39,793 nucleotides of DNA, from positions 1-39,793 of the forward strand of contig JACPFM010000107.1 of the NCBI GenBank assembly GCA_016182965.1, read 5' to 3'. A program made the position numbers and the translations under genes. Positions 17,683-25,622 of this stretch are shown in pieces (the stretch's first letter is position 1; the number at the start of each line of letters is the position of its first letter). The stretch comes from Deltaproteobacteria bacterium. Its GTDB lineage: Bacteria; Myxococcota_A; Polyangia; Polyangiales; JADJMO01. Below the pieces are notes generated by a model, which was not told the DNA's origin, did not search any database, and saw only the letters and a program-made list of their open reading frames with translations.

Positions 17683-20052
17683 TCAGAACCGCAGCACCCG
17701 CGTGGTCGCGCGGGCGGCGAGGGGCGCCGACCCGCTCCCCTCCTCGCACGCCAACAGCAGCGATCGCTTCCCGGTCACCATCACGAACGGACACCGGTCC
17801 CCGAGGAACGACGCCGCGTCGCCGGTGAGCGCGAAGGGCAGCGCGCCCGAGGGGAACACCAGCGGCACGCCCTTGTCGCGCACGATCGGCCCGTCGCCGC
17901 GCACGCGGAACGGCGTGTAGTCGAACGACTCGCGCCAGCCCTTCGTCGGGCCGTCGAGCCAGCGCGTCGCCACGCCCTTGCCCGTCAGCGTCGCCACGAT
18001 CGCCGGCCCGGACATCGTCGCGACCAACGTGATGTCCTGCACCGGCGCCGGCGCGTCGATGTCCTCGTCGGTCAGCTGTCCGTCCGCGTCCACCAAGACG
18101 AGCCCGAACAGCTGCGCCACGCTCGAGACCTTCGGTCCGGAGTTCGTCAGGAGCCAGAGCCCGCCCGACGCGCGCGGCAGCGCGACGAACCGCGCGCCGC
18201 CGAGGGCGCCGTAGTTGCGCTCCGAGCCGGCGATCGACGTCCACGTCGCGACCGTGCCCTGCTTCGGATCGAGCGTGGTCGTCCACAGCCGCGCCGCGCG
18301 ATCGACCGGCGGCACGTATACGGCACGGACCGTCGACGACCTGCCGCCGCTCTGCATCAGCCCGACGAGCCCGGAGGGCTGCGCGCCCTTCGGCGGCCCC
18401 AGCGCGACGAACGCGCCGGCGCGCGGCCCGGTGGCGATGAGGGCGCGGCCGTCGCGGAGGGCGAGCACCCACTCACCGGCCGCGCGGGCGGCGCGCGGCA
18501 GCGGCGCGCGCGACCAGTCGAGCAGACCGATCTGCTTCGGGTCGATCGGCAGGGCGGCGCGGTCCTTGACGTTGCCGTCGAGGCCGAGGCGGAGCGCGTG
18601 CGTCGCGCCGGCGTCGACGACGATCGCGAGGCCCTCGTCGCCGTCGACGTCGGCGAACGCGAGGCGCTGCGGGGGCGGTCCGATCCACGGCGTGGGCAGG
18701 ACCGGCCCCATGTGCTCGCCGTCGATGCGCGCGATCGTGGGCAGCGGTCCGAGCGAGGTGCGCGTCGACAACAGGGCGTGCGCGCCGTAGCCGTCCATCA
18801 CCACCCGCACCTCGTCGAACGAGCCGCCGGCGGGCGGCGAGAACCCGAGCGGCGTCGGCACGATCTTGATGCCGGGGCCGATGCGCAGCAGCTTCGTCGA
18901 GGTGAGGCCGATGGTGCCGATCACGTCGGCGCCCAGCGCGACGTCGCCGCCCGGCGGCGCGAGGAACAAGCCGCCGCCGTACGGATCGAGGTTGTCCCCC
19001 TTGCGCACGAAGCGGAACATCTCGAAGCCCTCGTGTGTGCTCGCGAGCACCGCGCAGGCTCCGAGCTCCACGACCACGTCGAGCGCGTGCGCCTCGAACG
19101 ACGGGCGGGTGAGCCGCCGCGCGGGCGACGCCGGCTCGCCGCTCGGGAAGAACCGCCGCACGTAGATGCCCGGCTTCGGCGCGGCGCGCTCGGCGGCGGT
19201 GGTGCCCGGCGCCTCCTTCGCGTCGGGGACGTCGTCGGCGTCCCACGCGAGGAGGACCTTGTCTTCTTCGTTCGTCGCGCGCGGGGAGCGCGACGCGGTG
19301 GTCGTCGCCGACGGGCGACCGCGCGCGATCACCCTGGCGGCCGTGTCGAGGAACCCGTTGACGCGGTGCAGGCGCGCGAAGGTGATCGCGTCGCCGTCGC
19401 GTCCGAGCACGGCGACGTGCGCCTTCAACGGTACGAACGACGCGACGCGTCCGAGCTTCGAGGGCGCGTTGGCGATCGGCGTGATCCGCGGCGCCGCTGC
19501 GCTCCCCGTCGACGGCTGTGGTGCATCGACGCGCACCACGCGGGTGCCGCCCGCGGTCGAGCTCACGCCGAACCAGGCGATCTCGCCGTCGTTGATCGCG
19601 AACGGCGGGGCGTCGTCGTCGAACGCGGTCGCCACCACGGCCGGCGCCGACCACGTCGGCGATTTCACCTTCGTCGACTGCGCACGGACGATCCACCCGG
19701 CGCGCGTGCGCGCGAACGCGAACACGTGCGTGCGCGACGTCGCGACGGCCGTGGGCAGCGGCAGAGGCCACTCGGTGGCGGCGCCGCCGACGAGCGATGT
19801 CGCAGGGGTCGCCGTCGGCTGCGGCGCCGGATCGAGCGGTTTGGCCGGCCCGATCGGCCCGACGATCTCGGTCGAGGCGCTCGACGGCTCGCTCTCGACC
19901 AGGTTCGGGTCGATCTTCGTGACGGTGACCTTGGTCTCGCCGGTGCGCCCGGTCGGGGTCGGCGCCTCGGCCGGTTGGGCGTTCGGTCCGCACGCTTGTC
20001 CGCACGCCAGGAACACGACCGTCGCGAGCGCGAGCAGGGAGCGAGTCGACAC
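17683..20052 (-). CDS. Large lipoprotein with repeat-type beta structure, function unknown
   Basis: A 789-residue exported protein. GTG 20052 is chosen because it places a lipoprotein-like signal (MSTRSLLALATVVFLACGQAC) at the N-terminus; ATG 20115 would add 21 non-hydrophobic residues. A Pro/Thr-rich linker to about residue 75 is followed by roughly 700 residues of short beta-strands with repeated Trp/Asp/Gly turns (AFADVDGDEGLAIVVDAG, WTTTLDPKQGTVATWTSIAG, LFGLVLVDADGQLTDEDI). This suggests a beta-propeller, but I cannot define blades or a family. Similar unassigned lipoproteins are common in Myxococcota. It is probably monocistronic, with a divergent start toward the gene at 20134. Confidence 0.65.
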   Translation of the reverse strand: MSTRSLLALATVVFLACGQACGPNAQPAEAPTPTGRTGETKVTVTKIDPNLVESEPSSASTEIVGPIGPAKPLDPAPQPTATPATSLVGGAATEWPLPLPTAVATSRTHVFAFARTRAGWIVRAQSTKVKSPTWSAPAVVATAFDDDAPPFAINDGEIAWFGVSSTAGGTRVVRVDAPQPSTGSAAAPRITPIANAPSKLGRVASFVPLKAHVAVLGRDGDAITFARLHRVNGFLDTAARVIARGRPSATTTASRSPRATNEEDKVLLAWDADDVPDAKEAPGTTAAERAAPKPGIYVRRFFPSGEPASPARRLTRPSFEAHALDVVVELGACAVLASTHEGFEMFRFVRKGDNLDPYGGGLFLAPPGGDVALGADVIGTIGLTSTKLLRIGPGIKIVPTPLGFSPPAGGSFDEVRVVMDGYGAHALLSTRTSLGPLPTIARIDGEHMGPVLPTPWIGPPPQRLAFADVDGDEGLAIVVDAGATHALRLGLDGNVKDRAALPIDPKQIGLLDWSRAPLPRAARAAGEWVLALRDGRALIATGPRAGAFVALGPPKGAQPSGLVGLMQSGGRSSTVRAVYVPPVDRAARLWTTTLDPKQGTVATWTSIAGSERNYGALGGARFVALPRASGGLWLLTNSGPKVSSVAQLFGLVLVDADGQLTDEDIDAPAPVQDITLVATMSGPAIVATLTGKGVATRWLDGPTKGWRESFDYTPFRVRGDGPIVRDKGVPLVFPSGALPFALTGDAASFLGDRCPFVMVTGKRSLLLACEEGSGSAPLAARATTRVLRF

Positions 20053-20133
20053 CCGCGAATGATACCGGGGCTCGGCTGCGCGGTGGGGGCCAAGGTGGTC
20101 CTCGTTGGAACGCATCGTGCTCGGCGTTCCGTC

Positions 20134-20568
20134 GTGAGCAAGCTGCGTGCACTCGAGAAAGTCACGACGCGGCCGCCGGCTCATGCCGGAGGTCCGCGCC
20201 TGCCCCGTCAGTCTGGCGAAGAACGACGTGCGCGCCTTCGCGACGGCCGCTGCCCCGTTCACGGTCGCGTGTTCGACCTTCAACACCACGACACGATAGG
20301 GACGGTCGTCGGCACCTGCACCCGCGGCGGCTGCGAGGTCTACGCGGTGGTCGAGGAGGGCGTCTGGAAGCTGCCGCCTGCGTTGGTGGAGCTCGTCGAG
20401 GACAACCACCTCGACGACGCCGAGGCTTTGATGACCTTGGCGCGCTGCCTCGGCCGCGCCGAACGGCGCGTGTCCGAAGGCCTGCGCGCGATGATCTCGC
20501 AGGAGCTGTCGCTCTTCGCCAAGGCCTGGCTGCAGGAGCGCGAAGACGGCCGACCGTCGCGAGCCTAG
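20134..20568 (+). CDS. Small hypothetical protein, divergent from the large lipoprotein
   Basis: A 144-residue frame. The C-terminal 100 residues look genuinely coding: a beta segment with TIGTVVGTCTRGGCEVYAVV, then helices (PPALVELVEDNHLDDAEALM, RVSEGLRAMISQELSLFAKA). Three Cys and two His (GRCPVH...VGTCTRGGC) might form a metal site. The start is uncertain: GTG 20134 is used, ATG 20059 is also in frame and would overlap the divergent promoter, and the N-terminal 45 residues are poor in either case. No signal peptide. Function unknown. Downstream lies a repeat-rich intergenic region. Confidence 0.5.
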   Translation: MSKLRALEKVTTRPPAHAGGPRLPRQSGEERRARLRDGRCPVHGRVFDLQHHDTIGTVVGTCTRGGCEVYAVVEEGVWKLPPALVELVEDNHLDDAEALMTLARCLGRAERRVSEGLRAMISQELSLFAKAWLQEREDGRPSRA

Positions 20569-20704
20569 AGCACCGAACGGTTTGAATCCGTCGCGAAACA
20601 CGTGAGGTTGCGTGAGATTCGCGTCGCACGGACCGGAGGGCGACGCAGGCGTACTGGCAGTACGTCGAGGAGACCGGAGGGAGTACGACGCGAAGATCGC
20701 GCAC

Positions 20705-20716
20705 GTCAGTCGTCAG
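20705..20716. repeat. Heptamer repeat, inverted orientation
   Basis: GTCAGTCGTCAG, the reverse complement of the GACTGAC repeat found about 210 bp away at 20928-20952. The two could pair as the outer stem of the intergenic region. Confidence 0.6.
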
Positions 20717-20718
20717 CC

Positions 20719-20748
20719 GAGACCGAGGCCGAGACCGAGACCGACGCC
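20719..20748. repeat. Five imperfect GAGACC hexamers
   Basis: Five six-base units (GAGACC, GAGGCC, GAGACC, GAGACC, GACGCC) in direct tandem, in the non-coding region between convergent genes. Probably simple-sequence expansion. Confidence 0.6.
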
Positions 20749-20796
20749 GGCCTGACGGCTGAGAACATGCGAAACGATCGGATCGGCGCGGTTCCG

Positions 20797-20890
20797 AGGT
20801 CGAAGGTCGAGGGTCGAAGCGAGAGCCCATTTCCAAGGAACCAGGGGCTCCGCCCCTGGTTCGACCTTCGACTTTTTTCGACCTTCGACC
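20797..20890. terminator. Nested hairpin, possible bidirectional terminator
   Basis: The inner stem is perfect: GAACCAGGGGC (20838-20848) pairs with GCCCCTGGTTC (20852-20862) around a 3-base loop. Six T follow at 20873-20878, 10 bases beyond the stem, which is further than in a classical intrinsic terminator. An outer pair of arms, AGGTCGAAGGTCGA (20797-20810) and TCGACCTTCGACC (20878-20890), is complementary over 13 bases. It lies between the 3' ends of the genes at 20134-20568 and 20952-21962, so it could end transcription from both sides. Hairpin seen directly; terminator role inferred. Confidence 0.5.
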
Positions 20891-20927
20891 AAGCTCGACG
20901 AAAGCTTCACGCGCTCTGACACGTCAT

Positions 20928-20952
20928 GACTGACGACTGACGACTGACGACT
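20928..20952. repeat. GACTGAC heptamer tandem repeat (3.6 copies)
   Basis: Three exact GACTGAC units followed by GACT, whose final T is the first base of the complement of the esterase stop codon. The same unit recurs at 26511-26538 and, partly inverted, at 38670-38697 and 38739-38761. Confidence 0.8.
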
Positions 20953-21962
20953 CAACGGGCGTGGCGCTCGAAGAACCCGAGGATCGTCTCCGTCGCGTCG
21001 AGGTCCTGACTGCCGCCGTAGCCGAAGGACTTCGGCCCGCCCGGCCAGGTGTGCGCCGCCTTCTCGTCGCGACACAGCGTGACCTCCACGTCGTCGGTGC
21101 ACGCCGAGTTGCGCACGCACTTCGCGGCGCCGCGCGCGTAGACCTCCTCGGCGGCGCCGGCCGCGCAGCCGAGGGCGCGCGTCCAGGTGTCGACGGTGAA
21201 GGCGACCGAGCTCCACTTCTTGCTCGAGTTCCCGGCGAACGGGACGATGCCGTCGGCCTTGCCGTGGATCTGCAGCACCGACACGGCCCGCTTCGGCTCG
21301 CAGCGCTCGATGCCGAGCGTGCCGGCGACCGAGGCGACCGCGGTGAACACATCGGACGCCTCGCACCCGAGCCGGTGGGCGAGGAACCCGCCGTTGGAGA
21401 AGCCGGTCGCGTACACGCGCGCCGGATCGACGCACGCGGCGCGCGCCAGCGCGGCGACGATCTCGCGCGCGAGGCCCACGTCGTCGACCTTGCTCTCGGC
21501 GGCGAGGCCGCAGCAGGCGCCCGCGTCGAAGCTCTTGTTGAAGCCGATCGGGCGCGCCACCACCCACCCGCGCTTGAGGGCGGCGGTGGCGATGCGCGTC
21601 GTGCCCTCCAGCTGATCCGGATCGCCGCCCCAGCCGTGGAACGCGAGCACCAGCGGCCGCAGGCCGAAGCCCTCGGGCACGTCGAGCACGAACGAGCGCG
21701 TGGTGCCGCGGTGCTCGATCTCGTGCTGCCCGGAGGCGAGGGTGGGCACGCACGTCGAGAACGGCGCCGCTTCGATGAGCGTTGGCGGATCGGGCGGCCG
21801 CACGACGACGTACGACGGCGAAGGCTCGCGCGCGACGTTCCGCGCGACCGCGCGCGGGAGCCGCTCGCACGCGATCGCGCTCGAGAGCACCCCGAAGATC
21901 ATCGCCCACCACCGCATGGTGGCGAATCGATCGCAGGGATCGTGCGGTCGGGCCAAGCTCAT
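20952..21962 (-). CDS. PHB-depolymerase/LpqC-family esterase, exported
   Basis: A 336-residue protein. ATG 21962 overlaps the kinase stop in an ATGA arrangement; ATG 21917, 15 codons later, gives a shorter, more typical lipoprotein signal (MRWWAMIFGVLSSAIAC) and is a fair alternative. The alpha/beta-hydrolase domain matches the poly(3-hydroxybutyrate) depolymerase/feruloyl esterase group (COG3509): oxyanion strand LVLAFHGWGG, nucleophile S189 in GFSNG, Asp in HGKADGIVPF, His in AHTWPGG. Several Cys pairs (ACCGL, CVRNSAC) are typical of the group. It should hydrolyse an extracellular ester or polyester; the substrate is not evident. Coupling to a signalling kinase is unusual and may reflect only operon neighbourhood. 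Confidence 0.8.
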   Translation of the reverse strand: MSLARPHDPCDRFATMRWWAMIFGVLSSAIACERLPRAVARNVAREPSPSYVVVRPPDPPTLIEAAPFSTCVPTLASGQHEIEHRGTTRSFVLDVPEGFGLRPLVLAFHGWGGDPDQLEGTTRIATAALKRGWVVARPIGFNKSFDAGACCGLAAESKVDDVGLAREIVAALARAACVDPARVYATGFSNGGFLAHRLGCEASDVFTAVASVAGTLGIERCEPKRAVSVLQIHGKADGIVPFAGNSSKKWSSVAFTVDTWTRALGCAAGAAEEVYARGAAKCVRNSACTDDVEVTLCRDEKAAHTWPGGPKSFGYGGSQDLDATETILGFFERHAR

Positions 21963-24043
21963 GGCGAGCCGATCGACAGTCGACCCATCAGCACGCGCCC
22001 GTCTTCGTGGACCGCCCACACGCGCGCGCCGGAAGCGGCGAGCGCGAGCAGGCCGCTGCCCCGCAGCGCGCGCTCGGAGTGGACGATCTGGAAGGCGCCG
22101 GACTCGCTCCGTCGCATCGCGAGACCGGGCGCGAAGCCCCACACCTGACCGTCGGGCAGGGCCACCAGCGCCTCGATGCGCGCCGGCGGCCGCTCGTCGA
22201 TCGTGCGCGCGCCGCGCGCGTCGATGGTGGCGGTGCCTTCGGCGCCGGCGACCAGCAGGTGGCCATCGGCGTCGAACGCCAGCACGTCGGCCGACCCGCC
22301 CGGCAACGGCGGCAGCGCGGCGACGCGGCCGAACCGATCGATCGATCCGAGGAACGCCTCGTCGCCGCGCCGGTCCGGCGTGGAGCCCGCCGCGACGAGC
22401 ACCTCCTCCTCGCCGAGGGCGCCGAGGGTGCCGAGGGCGAGGGCGCGCACGCGCGTCTGGCCGAGCCGCGCGAACGGAGACGCGGCGCGGCCGTGCAGGC
22501 GGAGGATCACCGACTCGCCGTGCGCCGCCCACACCGCGAGGAACGACGTGCCGAGCGGGTGACCGGCGAGCGCCGTCGCCGACTTGATCGCGAAGGGCAG
22601 CCGGAACGAGAAGGCCCCGCCGCCGCCCGGCAGCACCTCGATCTCGCCGTCGGCGCGCGCGACGACGAAGGTGCCGGCGCCGCCGTGAAGCACGCCGACC
22701 GTCGCGCGATCGCTCGGCCGCGCCGGCAGCTCGGTCCAGCCGCCGGGGCTCGCTCCCGGATCCCACAGGCAGAGCGCGCGCTCGGTCGTCGCGAGGACGG
22801 CGCCGTCGGAGCGCACCGCGGCCGCGAGCAGCTTCGCCGGGGCGGCCTTCGAGACCGTCCACTCCCACCGACGCACCAGCCGCTCGGCGACGCGCGCGAC
22901 GCTGGCCGGACGCACGCCGAGCCCGAGCGCGCGCATCCGTTCGAGCAACGGCTCGAGATCGTCGAGCAGCTCGTCGACGTCGCGGTGGCGCAGGGGCAGC
23001 GCCACGTCGTTGCCGATCGAGCCGCCCCCGGGCGATCGCGGCGACGTCGCGCGCGAGAGCACCGCGTCGAACGCCGCGGCGAGCGCGCGCCCCTCCGCCG
23101 TCGACCAGGCGTCGCCGAGATCGTCGCGGGTCGTGAGCGGGGCGAAGTTTCGCGCGAGGACGCGCCCGACGTAGCCCATCGCGTTGGGCGCGTCGTACAT
23201 CCCGACGCGGGTGAGGATCTCGTAGATCATCGCGCCGAGCGCGAAGACGTCGCTCCACGTCCCGACCGAGTCCTTGCCGCCGGCCCGCTTGCCCTCGAGC
23301 TGCTCGAGGGCGCAGTAGCCGGTCGTGCCGACGGTCACGTCGAAAGTGTCCCCGAGCCCTGCCGCACGCGCCACGCCGAAGTCCGTGATCTTGGGGATCT
23401 CGTGCGGTGGCTCGCCGCAGACGAGCACGTTGGATGGCTTGAGATCGCGGTGGATCAGCCCCACGGAATGGACGGCGCGCACGCCTCGTACGATGCCCTC
23501 GATCAGCGCCGCAGCGCGCGCGGGCTCGAGGGGCCCCGAAGCGCTGGCGAGCCGCTCCTCCAGCGTCGTGCCGAGCGGCCTTCCGTCGACCAGCTCCACC
23601 GCGCACCAAGGCAAGCGGATGGGCGACTCGCCGTGGGTGACCGGCATCTCGCCCGCGTCGAGCCAGCGCACCACGAAGGGGCTGGGCGGGCGCCGCTCGG
23701 CGAGACGCGCCAGCGCGACCACCTCCTTCTTGAAGGAGAGCTGAGCGACCTTCGCCTCGCGGATCACCACCTCGGGCAGCAGAACCTTGAGCACGCAGCG
23801 CGTGCCCGCCGCGGGGCGCCCGGCGCGCGGGGGCGCGTCGTCGGCGACGTGCGCGAGGAAGGCGACGCCCATGCCCCCGGCGCCGAGGATGCCGTCGATC
23901 ACGTACCCGGCGTCCTTGCACATGGGGCCCATGGGCGCGGGGCCGTGGATCGCCGCCCGGTCGGGCGCCGCCGCCTGCGCGTCGTCGGCGTCGAGCACGC
24001 GCGCGCCGACCAGCTCGGTCAGCGCGCGCGAGACGGCGAGCAC
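21959..24043 (-). CDS. Eukaryote-like Ser/Thr protein kinase with propeller-like C-terminus
   Basis: A 694-residue protein from GTG 24043, with GAGGG 4 bp upstream. Kinase elements are complete: Gly-loop GAGGMG (54-59), Lys K86 in CVLKVLL, catalytic loop HRDLKPSN (198-205, D200), DFG (221-223), and SDVFALGAMIYEIL in the large lobe. The domain ends near residue 385 and is followed by about 300 residues of repeated short beta-strands with a WD/PQQ-like rhythm (GAVLATTERALCLWDPG, VLAFDADGHLLVAGAEG, VWAVHEDGRVLMG), probably a beta-propeller sensing or docking domain. I see no transmembrane helix, so unlike PknB types it is probably cytoplasmic. It lies 34 bp downstream of a PP2C gene, a standard kinase/phosphatase pair. 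Target unknown. Confidence 0.85.
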   Translation of the reverse strand: MLAVSRALTELVGARVLDADDAQAAAPDRAAIHGPAPMGPMCKDAGYVIDGILGAGGMGVAFLAHVADDAPPRAGRPAAGTRCVLKVLLPEVVIREAKVAQLSFKKEVVALARLAERRPPSPFVVRWLDAGEMPVTHGESPIRLPWCAVELVDGRPLGTTLEERLASASGPLEPARAAALIEGIVRGVRAVHSVGLIHRDLKPSNVLVCGEPPHEIPKITDFGVARAAGLGDTFDVTVGTTGYCALEQLEGKRAGGKDSVGTWSDVFALGAMIYEILTRVGMYDAPNAMGYVGRVLARNFAPLTTRDDLGDAWSTAEGRALAAAFDAVLSRATSPRSPGGGSIGNDVALPLRHRDVDELLDDLEPLLERMRALGLGVRPASVARVAERLVRRWEWTVSKAAPAKLLAAAVRSDGAVLATTERALCLWDPGASPGGWTELPARPSDRATVGVLHGGAGTFVVARADGEIEVLPGGGGAFSFRLPFAIKSATALAGHPLGTSFLAVWAAHGESVILRLHGRAASPFARLGQTRVRALALGTLGALGEEEVLVAAGSTPDRRGDEAFLGSIDRFGRVAALPPLPGGSADVLAFDADGHLLVAGAEGTATIDARGARTIDERPPARIEALVALPDGQVWGFAPGLAMRRSESGAFQIVHSERALRGSGLLALAASGARVWAVHEDGRVLMGRLSIGSP

Positions 24044-24047
24044 CGCA

Positions 24048-24089
24048 CCCTCATTCGCCGACCCTCATTCGCCGGCCTCATTCGCCGAC
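24048..24089. repeat. Three copies of a 13-14-bp repeat between PP2C and kinase genes
   Basis: On the minus strand GGCGAATGAGG occurs three times with 13- and 14-bp spacing. The first copy contains the last two codons and stop of the PP2C gene (GGC GAA TGA); the third supplies the GAGGG before the kinase GTG. The tail of the upstream gene was apparently duplicated twice, with the Shine-Dalgarno-like part of each copy retained. Confidence 0.7.
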
Positions 24090-25475
24090 CTCGATGACGG
24101 CGACGGTCACGTTGTCCTGCCCGCCGCGCGCGAGCGCCGCCGCGACCAGCGCGCGCGCGATGCCCGCCGCGTCGCCGCGCCCCGCTCGCGCGAGCGCGGC
24201 GACCTCGTCGGCGCTCGGCGCGTAGTTCCACAGGCCGTCGGTGCACAGGACGAGGAAGCCGTGCCCCTCGACGGCGACCTCGATCACCTCCGGCTCGGCG
24301 TGCGAGAAGTCGCCGCCCTCGAGCGGGCCGAGGCAGCGCGTCAACGCGTGCGCGAACGGCGATCGCACCGCGTCCTCCCAGGTCGTCACGCCGGCGGCGA
24401 GCGCCTCTTCGAGCCACGAGTGATCGTGCGTGAGCAGCGCCGCGGTCTCGTCTCCCAGCCAGTAGGCGCGGCTGTCGCCCACCCAGCCGATCGTCAGGCG
24501 CGAGCCCTCGACGCGCGCGGCGACGATGGTGGTCCCGAGCGGCTCGCCCCCGCGTCGCGCGTGCACGGCGCAGATCGCCTCGTGCGCGCTGCGCAGCGCG
24601 TACTCCATGGCGGCCGCGGGCTCCTCTTCGCTGGTCACCAGCCCCGTCCGCGCGGTCTCGGCGGCGATCTGCGCGGCGAGGTGTGCGTCGCGGGACGCCG
24701 AGACGCCGTCGCACACGATCGCGAAGGTCGCCCGATCGGCGCGCGCGGTGATCACCGCGTCTTCGTTGTTCTCGCGCACCAGGCCGACGTCGCTGCAGCT
24801 CGCGATGCGGCTCGGCGCCTCGCCCTCTGCGTCGAGGCGGTCGTCGAGCGTCGCGCTGGCGGCGAGCAGCTCGGCCTCGACCGCGTCGAGCGAGCGATCG
24901 ACGACGTGATGCCGCGGCAGCACGACGCGCAACAGCTCGAGCGGGAGCGTGGGGACGGCGCAGGTGAGGGCGGCGCCGATCGTCTCGAGGATCGCGCGGC
25001 CGTCGAGCCGTTCGCGCGCGCCGAGCCGCGCCGCCCCGCGCAGGCGCCGGATCGTCGGTCCGTCGTCGGTGAGCGCCACGTCGTCGGCGCGCGGCGACCA
25101 GGCGAACCCCGCGCGCTCGACGGTGCGCGCGACCTCGAGGATGGCGCGCAGCGCGCGGTGCACGCGCGGCGGATCGAGCGAGACCGCCGCCGGCTCGCTG
25201 ACGCGCTCGCGCAGCACGAGGTAGGGCCCCCACGCCTCGTCGACCTCGACGCCGACGACCTCCGGGACCGGCAGCTGCCGGGACACCGAACGGAGCGCAT
25301 GCGCTTCACGCTCGAGGTCGACGGGATCGCCGAACGCGAGGACGATCGACGGATCGTCGCTTCCCTGCACCGCGACGGCGTCGTCTCCGCGGACCGCCGC
25401 GACCTCCCACGCGCCGACGCGCGCGCCCGCGTGCGGCACGCGGCGCGGCTTTCCGGGCGGGCGTGCGGGGACCAT
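24078..25475 (-). CDS. PP2C-type protein phosphatase with degenerate kinase-like N-terminal domain
   Basis: A 465-residue protein. ATG 25475 is used; the frame extends to ATG 25538, but the extra 21 residues look non-homologous. The C-terminal 240 residues are a PP2C/PPM phosphatase with SDVGLVRENNEDA (first metal motif, about 228-240), CDGVSASRDAHLA, GWVGDSRAYW, LCTDGLWNYA and GGQDNVTVAVIEV. It should remove phosphate from Ser/Thr using Mn2+/Mg2+, most simply from targets of the adjacent kinase. Residues 20-175 resemble a protein kinase without its catalytic residues: an N-lobe-like start (GAWEVAAV...SIVLAFGD), an alpha-C-like EREAHALR, and a segment ARTVERAGFAWSPRADDVAL where an active kinase has ...HSVGLIHRDLKPSNVLV. 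The pseudokinase reading is my inference; the phosphatase is clear. Confidence 0.85.
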   Translation of the reverse strand: MVPARPPGKPRRVPHAGARVGAWEVAAVRGDDAVAVQGSDDPSIVLAFGDPVDLEREAHALRSVSRQLPVPEVVGVEVDEAWGPYLVLRERVSEPAAVSLDPPRVHRALRAILEVARTVERAGFAWSPRADDVALTDDGPTIRRLRGAARLGARERLDGRAILETIGAALTCAVPTLPLELLRVVLPRHHVVDRSLDAVEAELLAASATLDDRLDAEGEAPSRIASCSDVGLVRENNEDAVITARADRATFAIVCDGVSASRDAHLAAQIAAETARTGLVTSEEEPAAAMEYALRSAHEAICAVHARRGGEPLGTTIVAARVEGSRLTIGWVGDSRAYWLGDETAALLTHDHSWLEEALAAGVTTWEDAVRSPFAHALTRCLGPLEGGDFSHAEPEVIEVAVEGHGFLVLCTDGLWNYAPSADEVAALARAGRGDAAGIARALVAAALARGGQDNVTVAVIEVGE

Positions 25476-25622
25476 CCGGTTGATTCCACGCGGTTCCGAG
25501 GGATCCGTCCAGCGGTCAACGATGCCGCATGGCATCATCGTGGTGCCGGCGGGTCGCTACCGTCCCGTATTGTGAATGGTCCGGCGCGGCGTCCGTCTCA
25601 CGGCCGAGCCCTCGGAGGTCCC

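Larger units (their letters stand above)
20569..20951. other. Repeat-rich intergenic region between convergent genes
   Basis: 383 bp without a supported gene. In order: a short inverted repeat (CGTACT ggc AGTACG, 20650-20664) flanked by two GACCGGAGGG copies; inverted heptamer copies at 20705-20716; five GAGACC-type hexamers at 20719-20748; a TCGAAGG-type repeat arm at 20797-20810; a perfect 11-bp hairpin at 20838-20862; the opposing TCGAAGG arm at 20878-20890; and GACTGAC heptamers at 20928-20952 that run into the stop codon of the esterase gene. It may act as a bidirectional transcription end and could be a decayed non-autonomous repeat element or a structured RNA. No open frame here looks coding. 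Confidence 0.6.

Noticed and set aside
20162..20836. Minus-strand frame opposite the small gene at 20134
   Set aside because: Arg/Ser-rich, crosses the repeat region and lacks any recognisable domain; the plus-strand frame is more protein-like.
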